Part shown: one piece after another, positions 8,646 through 16,414 of the stretch
Layout: each line of letters begins with the position of its first letter
How positions within the stretch are numbered: position 1 is the first letter of the stretch
Assembly: GCA_002412925.1 (NCBI GenBank)
Contig: DHVZ01000024.1
Span: forward strand, 128,701 to 192,700
Direction: 5' to 3'
DNA length: 64,000 nt
From: Anaerolineales bacterium UBA5195
GTDB taxonomy: Bacteria > Chloroflexota > Anaerolineae > Anaerolineales > Villigracilaceae
Notes under the pieces: generated by a model
The model's database searches: none
What the model saw: the letters and a program-made list of their open reading frames with translations, nothing else
What the model was told of the DNA's origin: nothing
Translations under genes and position numbers: made by a program

Positions 8646-9035
8646 TCACGGTTTGAGTTCCACGATCACAATTTGATTCCCATAAACATCCTTAAAATGC
8701 ACATGGACATCGCCTTCGCTGTCTTCCGGCTCGTAGAGAAATTCCACTTCGCACTGGCGGAGGGTCTCGTAGGTTTTCTGGCAATCGTCCGTGTAAAGCA
8801 CGAAGAGCGGCTCGTCCCCGGCCTGCCTGCCAACCAGGGATTTTTCACCGGTGCCAGCCTTCAGCATCCAGAGGCCAACATCTTCCTGCCCCGGCAGGGC
8901 GACGTGAACGTAGCGCAGTTCATCAGAGACGGTCTGATCGAAGATTTTTTGGAACCCCAGCTTGCCAACGTAAAAGCTGAGCGCTTCTTCGTAATCCTTG
9001 ACCAGCAAAATCATGCGACCGATGCGGGTGAACAT
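8646..9035 (-). CDS. VOC (glyoxalase/bleomycin-resistance fold) protein
   Basis: The 129-aa product is a single VOC domain: MFTRIGRMILLVKDYEEALSF at the N-terminus, GLWMLKAG mid-way, and GDVHVHFKDVYGNQIVIVEL at the C-terminus with the usual late acidic metal ligand. VOC proteins bind a divalent metal and act as lyases, dioxygenases or antibiotic-binding proteins; nothing here decides between them. The start is set by AAGGAGC upstream of the ATG at 9035; an in-frame ATG ten codons earlier would skip that site. It is the last gene of a four-gene leftward group of small adaptive functions. Confidence 0.9.
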   Translation of the reverse strand: MFTRIGRMILLVKDYEEALSFYVGKLGFQKIFDQTVSDELRYVHVALPGQEDVGLWMLKAGTGEKSLVGRQAGDEPLFVLYTDDCQKTYETLRQCEVEFLYEPEDSEGDVHVHFKDVYGNQIVIVELKP

Positions 9036-9113
9036 TTTTAGCTCCTTTTGACAGGTTTTCATCATCCTGTCACTGCTTAGATTTTATTCGCTTTATTCCG
9101 TGCGGATGTGTTT

Positions 9114-9551
9114 TTACTTCACCGTCAGCCAAACTCCCAGCAGCACCACCGCCAGCCCAAGCATCCGGGTGGAGTCCAGGGAATGTTCAGCCGCTCCCAA
9201 AACCCCGAAATGATCCAGGATGGTCCCCACCAAAAGTTGCCCGGCGACAATCGCGGTAATCGAGGCGGCCACCCCAACGCGCGGGATCATGTAGCTGATG
9301 GCTCCGATCACCACCAACCCGAAAATCCCTGCCGAGAGGGCATACCAGGGTACGCTGCGCCACTGGGCCAGTTTTCCACCGCTATAAAACAAAAGCGGGA
9401 TCAGCGCCACCAGCGCGCCACCGATATGGACGATAAAGACGCTTTCCAGGACGCCGAGTCGCTGGCTGATCATGCTGGCCAGCGGGCTTTGTAACCCGAC
9501 CGCCACCCCGCCCAACAAACCAATCAAAATAATCACGAAAATGGGCTGCAT
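9114..9551 (-). CDS. DMT-superfamily inner-membrane protein (YdcZ/DUF606)
   Basis: The 145-aa product has five predicted helices. It opens with FVIILIGLLGGVAVGLQSPL and contains LESVFIVHIGGALVALIPL, PWYALSAGIFGLVVIGAISY and a C-terminal LGLAVVLLGVWLT. This matches the short YdcZ-type drug/metabolite transporter family, which probably works as a dimer. The start is taken at the ATG followed by QPIFVI, with AGGAAA upstream. It lies between the DinB and VOC genes on the same strand. The substrate is unknown. Confidence 0.9.
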   Translation of the reverse strand: MQPIFVIILIGLLGGVAVGLQSPLASMISQRLGVLESVFIVHIGGALVALIPLLFYSGGKLAQWRSVPWYALSAGIFGLVVIGAISYMIPRVGVAASITAIVAGQLLVGTILDHFGVLGAAEHSLDSTRMLGLAVVLLGVWLTVK

Positions 9552-9570
9552 CAATGGGTTTCCTTTCAAC

Positions 9571-10077
9571 CTATTCGGGGCGGTAAGGCGCTTCGGCCTC
9601 GATATCGCCCACGTATTCGGGCAGGTTCGCGTGCCCGAGCATCTGCCGGATGGCCTGGATCTCGCCAATGTGGTACCAGTAGTGGTAGGTAATGCGCCGC
9701 AGGGCCGAACCGACGGTCTGGCCGACAGGTTTTCCGTCCAGGAGCAGTTCTGTTTGCAGGGAGGCGGTTGTCAGCGTAGCGAGGAACGGGTCTGCGGCCT
9801 GGGTGACGGTCTGCCATTTTTCGAGCATTTCCTTAAGCGAGGGTGCGCTCATCGGCGCGCCATAGGCAAACAGTTCGTTCAGTTCGGGGTAGAGTACCTG
9901 CCCCTGCGCCCGGATCAGCCAGTAGCGCTGTTCGTGCCAGGCCAGGTGGCCGACCGTCCAACTGATGCAATTCATCGGGCCAAAATGCTGGCTGCCGTCT
10001 GCTTCGGGGATGCCGTCCAATCCGCGCAGCCACTCGCGGCGGGTGAAATGGAATTGGTCGATCAGGGGGTGGGTCAT
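9571..10077 (-). CDS. DinB-like metal-dependent protein
   Basis: The 168-aa four-helix-bundle product resembles DinB/YfiT-type proteins, many of which bind a metal through three histidines and act as thiol-dependent transferases. Candidate ligands are in GHLAWHEQRYW (residues about 42-52) and HYWYHIGEI (near residue 135). AAAGGAGC before the ATG gives a clear start. The upstream palindromic repeat separates it from the YcaQ-like gene. The biochemical role is not predictable from sequence. Confidence 0.88.
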   Translation of the reverse strand: MTHPLIDQFHFTRREWLRGLDGIPEADGSQHFGPMNCISWTVGHLAWHEQRYWLIRAQGQVLYPELNELFAYGAPMSAPSLKEMLEKWQTVTQAADPFLATLTTASLQTELLLDGKPVGQTVGSALRRITYHYWYHIGEIQAIRQMLGHANLPEYVGDIEAEAPYRPE

Positions 10078-10097
10078 GGTTGCTCCTTTGTCGATTG

Positions 10098-10160
10098 CGT
10101 AGGGGCACGGCGGATTCTGTCAGATAAGACGATCCGCAAATCCCCCGCCGTGCCCCTACG
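10098..10160. repeat. GTAGGGGC-family palindromic repeat, copy B
   Basis: Perfect 16-bp arms CGTAGGGGCACGGCGG and CCGCCGTGCCCCTACG flank a loop of about 30 bases. It fills almost all of the gap between the YcaQ-like and DinB genes. The loop shares blocks with the decayed copy near 0.7 kb, so the unit is an element of about 60 bp rather than only its arms. Confidence 0.9.
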
Positions 10161-10166
10161 GGAACG

Positions 10167-11429
10167 TTATTTCAAAAATTTTTGGATGTGGACTTGCAGT
10201 TTCTGCGGCTGGATGGCGGTCACGTCCACCTGACGCGCCCCAATGAAAGCGGCAAAACGCGCCAACCCTTTGCCGAGCGCATCGGCGAAGGCGGGGTCAT
10301 CCGCTGTCGCTTCTTTTTCCAGCCAGAAGCCGTTGATTTTGAGCGTGCCGGTCTTGCGGTCGAGTTTCGGGCCGAGGCGCGCCACCAGGTCGTCGCCGTA
10401 GAGAATCGGCAGGGTGTAGTAGCCCCAGCGGCGCTGTTCGAGCGGTTTGTAGACTTCCCAGATGTAGTCAAAGCCAAAGACTTCCCTGGCCCGTCCGCGG
10501 GCGCTGACAATTTCCAACGGGGCGAGGAAAGTCACTTCGTCGAGCGTGGAAGGGCCAAGGGGAGTCCATTCCGGGGGAAGCTCGCCGCGTTCGAGGGCCT
10601 CGAGCAACGGTAGATCGCAGGAGAGGGCAATCCAGTCCTCCTTTGAACCTTCCACCTGGGCTTTGGTATAAACTCCCTGCTCGTACAGGGCGGCAAGCTG
10701 GTGTTTGGCCTGCTCTGAGGTGACTTCCAGGTCGAAAAAGAACAGGTTGCGCGCCCAGCGCTTCTCGCGAGTCAGGCCCAGGAAAGCAATAATCTTGTGG
10801 CTGAAACGGTCAAGGGTTTCCTGCGGGCTGGCAATCCAATCATATTGCGGCGGGAGGACGCGCTCACGCAGGTCGTAGTGGCGGTCGAAGCCCTGGCGGT
10901 GATGGACCATAACTTCGCCTTTGAGCCACAGGCTGTAGAGCGCCAGGGCGGTATCCTTGCGGCCGCGGTAACTCTTGACGGCCTGGTTGCCTTCGAAATC
11001 GCGATTGCCAAGCGGGCCGCGCTCGCGGATGGCCTCGAGCACCTGCGTCAGGACTTCGGGGTGTTCGGCGACGAATTTGGTCCAGCGCGGATACAGGTTG
11101 GGTTGCTGCATCCCTGCCCGCCAGTAGGGAAAATCTTCCATCGGGTAGAAGAACAACCCGCCGCCGTAATCGAAAAACTGGCGCTCGTCGTAGGCGACCT
11201 GGTAGAGCTGTTCGGGGTAAAAATCGAGCACGCGGCTCCAGAGGGCGATTTCCTGGCTGCGGGCGACCACATTGAGCGGGTCGAGCTGCAGGGCCTCGCT
11301 GTTGCGGATGGCCGCGGCGGCGCCGTCCTTGCCCGTGAAGCGGCGGCCAGGCCAGAGGCCCTGGCGGCCGAGGATGAAGCGTTTGTAGGTGGTTTTGGAG
11401 ATGGAGATGGGGGTCATGGTGCCTGTCAT
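10167..11429 (-). CDS. YcaQ/AlkZ-type winged-helix protein (interstrand-crosslink glycosylase family)
   Basis: The 420-aa product belongs to the HTH_42 (DUF1006) family, whose studied members are DNA glycosylases that unhook interstrand crosslinks. The N-terminus has RQGLWPGRRF, then LQLDPLNVVARSQEIALWSR near residues 45-65, which contains the family's catalytic QxD-type motif and the arginine-rich helix. DYIWEVYKPLEQRRWGYYTLPILYGDDLVARL near residue 330 is the typical second conserved block. Starts at 11429 (MTGTMTPIS) and 11417 are both possible, with no strong ribosome-binding site. It opens the leftward four-gene group after a large palindrome. Confidence 0.88.
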   Translation of the reverse strand: MTGTMTPISISKTTYKRFILGRQGLWPGRRFTGKDGAAAAIRNSEALQLDPLNVVARSQEIALWSRVLDFYPEQLYQVAYDERQFFDYGGGLFFYPMEDFPYWRAGMQQPNLYPRWTKFVAEHPEVLTQVLEAIRERGPLGNRDFEGNQAVKSYRGRKDTALALYSLWLKGEVMVHHRQGFDRHYDLRERVLPPQYDWIASPQETLDRFSHKIIAFLGLTREKRWARNLFFFDLEVTSEQAKHQLAALYEQGVYTKAQVEGSKEDWIALSCDLPLLEALERGELPPEWTPLGPSTLDEVTFLAPLEIVSARGRAREVFGFDYIWEVYKPLEQRRWGYYTLPILYGDDLVARLGPKLDRKTGTLKINGFWLEKEATADDPAFADALGKGLARFAAFIGARQVDVTAIQPQKLQVHIQKFLK

Positions 11430-11465
11430 GGTTTTACGTTGATGGGATTTTCGTTGCTTAAACCA

Positions 11466-11529
11466 GCCCCCTCCTGCCTCCCCCAAATACGACTGGGTTT
11501 CGTCGTATTTGGGGGAGGCAGGAGGGGGC
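11466..11529. repeat. Long perfect palindrome, CCCCCAAAT family, copy 1
   Basis: Two perfect 28-bp arms (11466-11493 and 11502-11529) flank an 8-base loop. The arms combine a CCCCCTCC block, a CTCCCCCAAAT block and ACGAC. A shorter relative with the same CTCCCCCAAAT/ATTTGGGGGAG core lies near 55.1 kb. The element is upstream of the YcaQ-like gene and marks the edge of the AT-rich accessory block. The following 100 bases hold no recognisable gene. Confidence 0.9.
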
Positions 11530-11636
11530 CTGCAGGCGGATGGAGCGGCGGTGATGGATTTGGGGGTCGAAGGGTAGCGTACAAGGGTTGTACCCTATGT
11601 GATAATCGGTTCTTGCTGGCAAATGAAAAGCAGCAA

Positions 11637-12503
11637 TCAATCGAAATTGCTTATATTGGGTGAAAATAAAGAAAGTTGTTGCGTTTTGGTTGGGTAGAAA
11701 ACTCCTATAATGATAAAGGGGTTGTCCACCCTTCTTTTGTGAAATTCATAAGTGGTTCCCAAAAATAACAAGAGATCTTTCTGGGTAACGAATTCATCAA
11801 AATATTTTTTCCTTACTAGCGCCTTTGCTCCTTCTTCATCACCATCAGTTTCCCTTAAGCATTTCCAAAATAATGCACCAATCTCCCAGTCATGTATTGA
11901 TAACTCTCTGGGCCTAGAATCTCCTTCTGATAAAAACTTGTACTTGAATATGTAGGGGATTTTACTGATTATTTTTCGCGGTTTAGCTTGTCCATTATCA
12001 TTAAGGTCAAACATCCGCAGTTGTTTTAGCTTTTCGCGCCATTGAGGTTTCCAATCTCTTTCTGTTTCTTCAATAATTAAGTCAATTATTTTGAGGGGCT
12101 TTAGTGTTGCCAAAGATCTATTTTCACTCTTCGATAGAGAAATCAAATCTTCCATCGAAGTAAATACTTCATTGCAAACATATTCTTTTCTCGCTGCCCA
12201 GTGATCATCTGTGCCAATTCTTTCGATAAACCGAATAGGCTCATCCAAACCCTTTCGTGGCGTATAACTTTCAAGCCGAAAATCATGTGAGTGCTTTATC
12301 AAATCCAATTCAACCCAACTGTACTTTGGATACTTTTTCTCATCGTATATGTTGGATGATATAGGATACATTCGAACCCATTTTTTGCCATCGAGTAAAC
12401 CGGCAGTACAAACTACTTCCCCAAAATCACTTGATGGTAGTGGGTATGTTTTTACAGTGATCAATACTTTAGCTTTTGGCAATTCACCAAGTGGGTAGGA
12501 CAT
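11637..12503 (-). CDS. Uncharacterised 'KTYP' protein paired with a DUF488 protein
   Basis: The 288-aa soluble product has no domain name I can give with confidence. Its N-terminus, VLITVKTYPLPSSDFGEV followed by VCTAG and WVRMYPI, is a pattern I recall from uncharacterised proteins encoded beside DUF488 genes. The rest is charged and includes ETERDWKPQWREKLKQL and SIHDWEIGALFWKCLRE. GGGGG six bases before the ATG at 12503 favours that start; an ATG at 12515 is the alternative. It follows the DUF488 gene by less than 20 bp. Base composition is visibly AT-rich (about 40% GC by eye), unlike its neighbours, suggesting horizontal acquisition. Confidence 0.8.
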   Translation of the reverse strand: MSYPLGELPKAKVLITVKTYPLPSSDFGEVVCTAGLLDGKKWVRMYPISSNIYDEKKYPKYSWVELDLIKHSHDFRLESYTPRKGLDEPIRFIERIGTDDHWAARKEYVCNEVFTSMEDLISLSKSENRSLATLKPLKIIDLIIEETERDWKPQWREKLKQLRMFDLNDNGQAKPRKIISKIPYIFKYKFLSEGDSRPRELSIHDWEIGALFWKCLRETDGDEEGAKALVRKKYFDEFVTQKDLLLFLGTTYEFHKRRVDNPFIIIGVFYPTKTQQLSLFSPNISNFD

Positions 12504-12521
12504 AATTGCCCCCATATTAAT

Positions 12522-13397
12522 TTAGAGATGAATTACTGGCGTTAGGATGGTTTTTTCTTTTTGCAAATGTTCAACGAGTGTATACCTATGGCAATAATGA
12601 TGATCGGCTTCAAAGCAAACCAATGCAATCCGCGGATATTCAAAAATTAAACCATTCAGATATGTTTTTGCTTCTTTTTGATGGGGCAATAAATCAGTTT
12701 CATATTTGTGGAAAAGTTTTTCATAAGAAACGCTCTTACCCAAACCTTTACGCATCGCAGACGGAATCCCTAACTCCGGAATATGGAAGTATTTCATCCC
12801 TGCTTTTTCGATATAGTCGCTAAAACTCTTTTTTGAGAACCCATATTTCATCGATTGCGGATTGTTGCGCACATCTATGACTGCCATGATATTGTTAGCA
12901 ATCAATTTATTTAGAAATGAATCGATTGTCAATCCTTCATAGCCAAGAGTAAAAATATGTGATTCTTTGTCGACATTCCATGCAAATTGAATCTGTTTTA
13001 TTTCTTCAGAGTCAAACAGAGCAGATATAATTTTGCTTCGGGCGGCGAATTGAGGATAATCTCGATATATTTTCCGAATCAGATTTCTTCCGTATGTTCC
13101 ACTAGCCTTAAGTTCTAGTAGCGCGGCTTTATCACCAAGTGTTATTTCTTTCACATAAGAATGTAATGTTTTTAACTCGAAATCATCAGTGGCTTCCAAT
13201 AAGCCAAGTTCAGTTAATCGTCTTTTATCGTAATAAGACATAAAACTAAATGGCCCATATTGATAAGGGAAAAAATCATAATGATTTTTGCCTGTCATTT
13301 GGCAAAAATTAAATAGAAGTTTTTCGCAGTCTGTTCTTTTTAAACTGCCATTAAAAACTTCAAGTAAAGCAAGGAGTAATTTCCTTCGGTAATACAT
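12522..13397 (-). CDS. N-terminal helical domain fused to a DUF488 domain
   Basis: The 291-aa product has two parts. Residues 1-130 form a helical or winged-helix-like region (YYRRKLLLALLEVFNGSLKR, FFPYQYGPFS) reminiscent of the phage-antitoxin-like 'Panacea'/DUF4065 fold; that comparison is an inference. Residues about 145-291 are a DUF488 domain: FTLGYEGLTIDSFLNKLI, VIDVRNNPQSMKYGF, and the closing ALVCFEADHHYCHRYTLVEHL with its conserved Cys-His. DUF488 biochemistry is unknown to me. The gene has its own promoter in the short gap after herA and shares the AT-rich composition of the next gene. The pair looks like one acquired functional unit. Confidence 0.85.
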   Translation of the reverse strand: MYYRRKLLLALLEVFNGSLKRTDCEKLLFNFCQMTGKNHYDFFPYQYGPFSFMSYYDKRRLTELGLLEATDDFELKTLHSYVKEITLGDKAALLELKASGTYGRNLIRKIYRDYPQFAARSKIISALFDSEEIKQIQFAWNVDKESHIFTLGYEGLTIDSFLNKLIANNIMAVIDVRNNPQSMKYGFSKKSFSDYIEKAGMKYFHIPELGIPSAMRKGLGKSVSYEKLFHKYETDLLPHQKEAKTYLNGLIFEYPRIALVCFEADHHYCHRYTLVEHLQKEKTILTPVIHL

Positions 13398-13414
13398 AAG
13401 CTTTCTCTATATTC

Positions 13415-13442
13415 ATTATAGTACATAATTTCTATCAATCAA
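13415..13442 (-). promoter_or_regulatory. Promoter candidate for the DUF488/KTYP pair
   Basis: On the minus strand TTGATT and TATAAT are separated by 16 bp. The -35 box overlaps the herA stop codon and the -10 lies about 18 bases before the DUF488 start. This suggests the AT-rich pair can be transcribed independently of the HerA operon. Confidence 0.55.
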
Positions 13443-15139
13443 AACCCCAATTCCTTCAAAATCTCGCCCTCGCCCTTTTTGCCCTTGTTCCCCAGCAATT
13501 CGCGCCAGAACTGGTCATCATAACGCCGCGATTTGACCGGCAGCGGCATGGGGACGCCCCAGCCGAGCAGCAGGACTTCTTCCTTGGGCTGCAGGCGGGC
13601 GAGCATACCCTTGATGGCTTCGCGCCCCGAGAGTCCCGAAAGCACGGCCTGGATGTCATCGTCATCGCCCAGCCAGCCGCTGATGCGCGTGCCAAGCTGC
13701 GACATAACCTCGTCATAGATCTGCGAGGGGCGCTGGTCGACGATCAGCAGGGTGACGTAGTATTTGCGCAGTTCGCGCGCGATGGTGGCGAAAGTCGTCT
13801 GCGCGGCCATTTCGCGGTTGAGCAGTTTGTGGGCTTCCTCGACCACGATGATCAGTTGGCGCGGTTCGGCTGCCCCGTGGGCGCGGAAGGCGTTTGTCCG
13901 TTTTTCCCAGGCGTCGCGGATGTGGCGCGTCAGCAGGTTCGAGACCAGCAGGTAATCCAGATCGCTTTCGTGGTCGCCAAAAGACAGGACCACATGCTGT
14001 CCAGCTTCGAGGGCCTTGATGATTTCGCTGATTCCGTCCGAGGCGGGTTTTTCGACGATATAAGGTTTGTTGAACAGGCGGCGGAGTTTATCGTGCAGGG
14101 CCTCGGCAGCCATCACGTTGACGCCGTTTTCATCTGCCCAGGACGCGACGCTTTCAGGATGCGGCACCTTTTTGACCTTGCCGGTTTTCTCATCCTCGAC
14201 TTCGATCTCTTCGCGGTTCATGGCCTTGAAGCGGGCGAACCAGTCGCTTTTGAAGGTATTGTAGAGCGCGTTCAGGGTGGTTGGCGTGGTCTCTTTGAGA
14301 TTCAACTCGCGCGAGAGCATTTCGATATCCGTGGCGGCGATCTCGCTGGTGGCGATTTCGAGATTGAAGTCGGGCGTCTGGCTCTGGCGGATTTTCGCGC
14401 CCGCGCCGAGACCTACCACCCGGACCTTGCTCCCGAACTTGGTTTTTAATCCAATGACGGGCAGCTTTGAATCGGAGGCCACATCGTCAAAGCCGTATTC
14501 GTTGTGCATGTCCAGTACCAGCACGGAGGCTTTGTTGTAGTGCATCAACCCGGCCAGGACGAGGCGCGTCAGGAAGGATTTACCCGTCCCGGTCGCGCCA
14601 AAGACGCCCGATGAGCGCTGGACGAACTTCTCCAGATTGATGCAGACGGGATGTCCCTGTTCGCGGGTGTAACCAATGATGAAATTGCCGTCCTTCTCGG
14701 GGTCGCCGAAAATGGCGGCGATATCGGCCTGATCTGCCAGGGAGACGGGGGCATGATGCAGCGGGACAGTTTTGACCGGGATGGGACGCGGGTCTTCGGC
14801 GTGTTCCGCGCGCCAGAGTTTGTAATCAGGCGTGCCGGGTTCGGGGCCGCGTTCAAGCATCAGCGCGGGGAGGATTTCCAGGTTGGTGTAGAGCGTCTGC
14901 CCATGCAGGGCCTTGGCCAGGGCGGGCGGCAGGCGCGTCTCGGACTGTTCGTCCGCGAAGCGCGGGTCGGTCGCGCCCAGTTGTAAGTCAGTGACCAGGC
15001 CGTAGAAACGGTAGTCACCGCTGTCGATGACGACAAAGCCGCCTTCCTGCACGTCAAGCGGGTCAACGGTCAGACGGGCAGAGAAGGATTCTTTCAATCC
15101 GCCGCCGATGATGTAGCCAATTTGTTGGTTAGTTGTCAT
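13439..15139 (-). CDS. herA: HerA-type DNA translocase/helicase ATPase
   Basis: HerA is a hexameric FtsK-like ATPase that works with the nuclease NurA in DNA end processing. The 566-aa product begins with a HAS-barrel (residues about 1-95, GYIIGGGLKESFSARL, VVIDSGDYRFYGLVTDL). The ATPase has Walker A GVFGATGTGKSFLTRLV near residue 190, VLVLDMHNEYGFDD as the HerA-specific block near residue 220, and Walker B LIIVVEEAHKLLNRE near residue 430. The start at 15139 has TTTAGGAG upstream, and the adjoining 9-bp repeats begin immediately before that site. NurA and a second HAS-barrel protein are encoded upstream in the same direction. Confidence 0.93.
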   Translation of the reverse strand: MTTNQQIGYIIGGGLKESFSARLTVDPLDVQEGGFVVIDSGDYRFYGLVTDLQLGATDPRFADEQSETRLPPALAKALHGQTLYTNLEILPALMLERGPEPGTPDYKLWRAEHAEDPRPIPVKTVPLHHAPVSLADQADIAAIFGDPEKDGNFIIGYTREQGHPVCINLEKFVQRSSGVFGATGTGKSFLTRLVLAGLMHYNKASVLVLDMHNEYGFDDVASDSKLPVIGLKTKFGSKVRVVGLGAGAKIRQSQTPDFNLEIATSEIAATDIEMLSRELNLKETTPTTLNALYNTFKSDWFARFKAMNREEIEVEDEKTGKVKKVPHPESVASWADENGVNVMAAEALHDKLRRLFNKPYIVEKPASDGISEIIKALEAGQHVVLSFGDHESDLDYLLVSNLLTRHIRDAWEKRTNAFRAHGAAEPRQLIIVVEEAHKLLNREMAAQTTFATIARELRKYYVTLLIVDQRPSQIYDEVMSQLGTRISGWLGDDDDIQAVLSGLSGREAIKGMLARLQPKEEVLLLGWGVPMPLPVKSRRYDDQFWRELLGNKGKKGEGEILKELGF

Positions 15140-15152
15140 AAGAACTCCTAAA

Positions 15153-15179
15153 CACAAAGGACACAACGGGCACGAAGGT
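15153..15179. repeat. Three tandem 9-bp units, left flank of the GxxExxY gene
   Basis: The sequence is CACAAAGGA, CACAACGGG, CACGAAGGT in tandem. The last base touches the stop codon of the GxxExxY gene, and the first unit lies just before the herA ribosome-binding site. The same units occur inverted on the other side of the gene. Confidence 0.8.
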
Positions 15180-15589
15180 TAAACCACCATTCGTTTGATG
15201 CCGTCCTTTAGATGTGGTACGTTGAAGTTGATCAGGAAACCAAGACGAATCCTGGAGAGACGGAGGTAAGTCATCAGTTGCGCTTCGTAGATAGGATTCA
15301 TGGTTTCGACAGACTTGAGTTCGACGATGACACATTTATCAACACGCATATCCAGCCGCAGCCCGGATTCAAGCCGCTCCCCTTCGAACATGATGGGAAG
15401 CACAACTTCCGTTTCGACCAGCGCGCCACTTTTGCGCAAAATATGCGCCATGGCTGTTCGATAAACTGATTCGAGCAAACCAGGCCCAAGCACTGTGTGG
15501 ACTTTATATGCTACATCCAGCACGGTTTTTCCGACCCGCTCGACATCGAGTGGTATCACTTGGAAGACCTTTTTGGACAGAGTAGCCAT
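15179..15589 (-). CDS. GxxExxY protein (PD-(D/E)XK-like)
   Basis: The 136-aa product matches the GxxExxY family (PDDEXK_3): GKTVLDVAYKVHTVLGPG near residue 20, then LLESVYRTAM containing the signature, and later LRLDMRVDKCVIVELKSVE near residue 90, which supplies the D and ExK of a nuclease-like core. Family members often occur as solitary small genes; catalysis is not established to my knowledge. It sits between the HAS-barrel and herA genes in the same direction, bounded by inverted sets of three 9-bp repeats. That makes it look like a cassette inserted into the operon. Its own ribosome-binding site is weak. Confidence 0.9.
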   Translation of the reverse strand: MATLSKKVFQVIPLDVERVGKTVLDVAYKVHTVLGPGLLESVYRTAMAHILRKSGALVETEVVLPIMFEGERLESGLRLDMRVDKCVIVELKSVETMNPIYEAQLMTYLRLSRIRLGFLINFNVPHLKDGIKRMVV

Positions 15590-15591
15590 AA

Positions 15592-15618
15592 AACTTTGTG
15601 TCCTTTGTGCCCTTCGTG
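15592..15618. repeat. Three tandem 9-bp units, right flank of the GxxExxY gene
   Basis: The complementary-strand units are CACGAAGGG, CACAAAGGA and CACAAAGTT, oriented opposite to the triple on the far side of the gene. One edge abuts the HAS-barrel stop codon, the other lies two bases upstream of the GxxExxY start. Confidence 0.8.
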
Positions 15619-15619
15619 T

Positions 15620-16207
15620 TTAAAGCACTTCCCCAAGAGCGCCAAGGACGCTCATCAGGGTTGGATAATCATCCCGTAGCAGCGTAATCAACTCCTGTGT
15701 TGCGGATTCTTTCCACTGTGGGTTTTGCGCCGCCCCGGCCTGCTGGAGGTGCGCGGCCAGGATTTCGCCGATCGGCGCATCTTTGGCTCTGAGAATATGC
15801 CTGAAGTAGCCAAACCTGCCTGCCGTAGTAAAGCGCTTCAAATCCGCCTCATCGCACAGGTAGATCACATCCAGGCTGAGCGGCGGGCGCGGCGGCAGGA
15901 GGTGGAAAATCTTACCATCCTGTTCGTAACCAACCGCGAGTACCGACATCTCGACCGGCACGATGCGCCGTTCGCGGTTGTCGTGCATGACTTCAGCGCT
16001 GATGTTCTCGGCGGTGACCAGTTGGCGCACCAGCCCATCATCGTCGATGTGGATATCGTAGATCAGGCCATAGACCTGGTAGCCGTTCCCCAGCGGGGCG
16101 CGGACGAGCGCGCCAAAGGCCGGGGTCTCGAACTGTGAGACCGAGCACCCGGCGATAAAGCCGGTTGTCCCGGCGCGGAGTAAACGTCCGATTTCGTAAG
16201 CTGGCAT
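15620..16207 (-). CDS. Stand-alone HAS-barrel protein associated with HerA/NurA
   Basis: The 195-aa product starts IGRLLRAGTTGFIAGC and continues with FGALVRAP and YQVYGLIYDIHIDDDG. This parallels the HAS-barrel at the N-terminus of the HerA encoded two genes downstream, where GGGLKESFSARL and RFYGLVTDL occupy equivalent places. HAS-barrels cap HerA hexamers and F1-type ATPases. The C-terminal half (LSLDVIYLCDEADLKRFT, IGEILAAHLQQAG) has no motif I recognise. AGGAG precedes the ATG. Its place between nurA and herA suggests a subunit or adaptor for the HerA-NurA complex; this is an inference. Confidence 0.75.
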   Translation of the reverse strand: MPAYEIGRLLRAGTTGFIAGCSVSQFETPAFGALVRAPLGNGYQVYGLIYDIHIDDDGLVRQLVTAENISAEVMHDNRERRIVPVEMSVLAVGYEQDGKIFHLLPPRPPLSLDVIYLCDEADLKRFTTAGRFGYFRHILRAKDAPIGEILAAHLQQAGAAQNPQWKESATQELITLLRDDYPTLMSVLGALGEVL

Positions 16208-16224
16208 AAAAACTCCTGTCTCAT

Positions 16225-16412
16225 GTCATTGCGAGCGAGCCGCTGGTCGAGTAGCCCCGTGCTTTTCGGGGCGTATCGAGACCCGGCGAGCGAAGCAATC
16301 TCCAGTTTGATGCGCAAAAATCACCATCGAGCGCTACCGTTTAAGTGGGGATTGCTTCGTCAGGTTTCGATACGGCGGGAAAACACCGCCTACTCAACCA
16401 TCCTCGCATTGA
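16225..16412. repeat. TGTCATTGCGAG-type repeat with nested GGTCGAGTAG palindromes
   Basis: The block starts TGTCATTGCGAG, contains GCGAAGCAATCTCC and later GGGGATTGCTTCG, and ends CCTCGCATTGATA, an overall inverted arrangement. Each half is interrupted by another palindrome: GGTCGAGTAGCCCCG with CGGGGCGTATCGAGACC (16245-16283), and GGTTTCGATACGGCGG with CCGCCTACTCAACC (16363-16399). It fills the gap between the HAS-barrel and nurA genes. Confidence 0.8.
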
Positions 16413-16414
16413 TA

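Noticed and set aside
15153..15618. CRISPR-like array from the 9-bp units
   Set aside because: Units are contiguous without spacers and flank a gene; the length and arrangement do not fit CRISPR.
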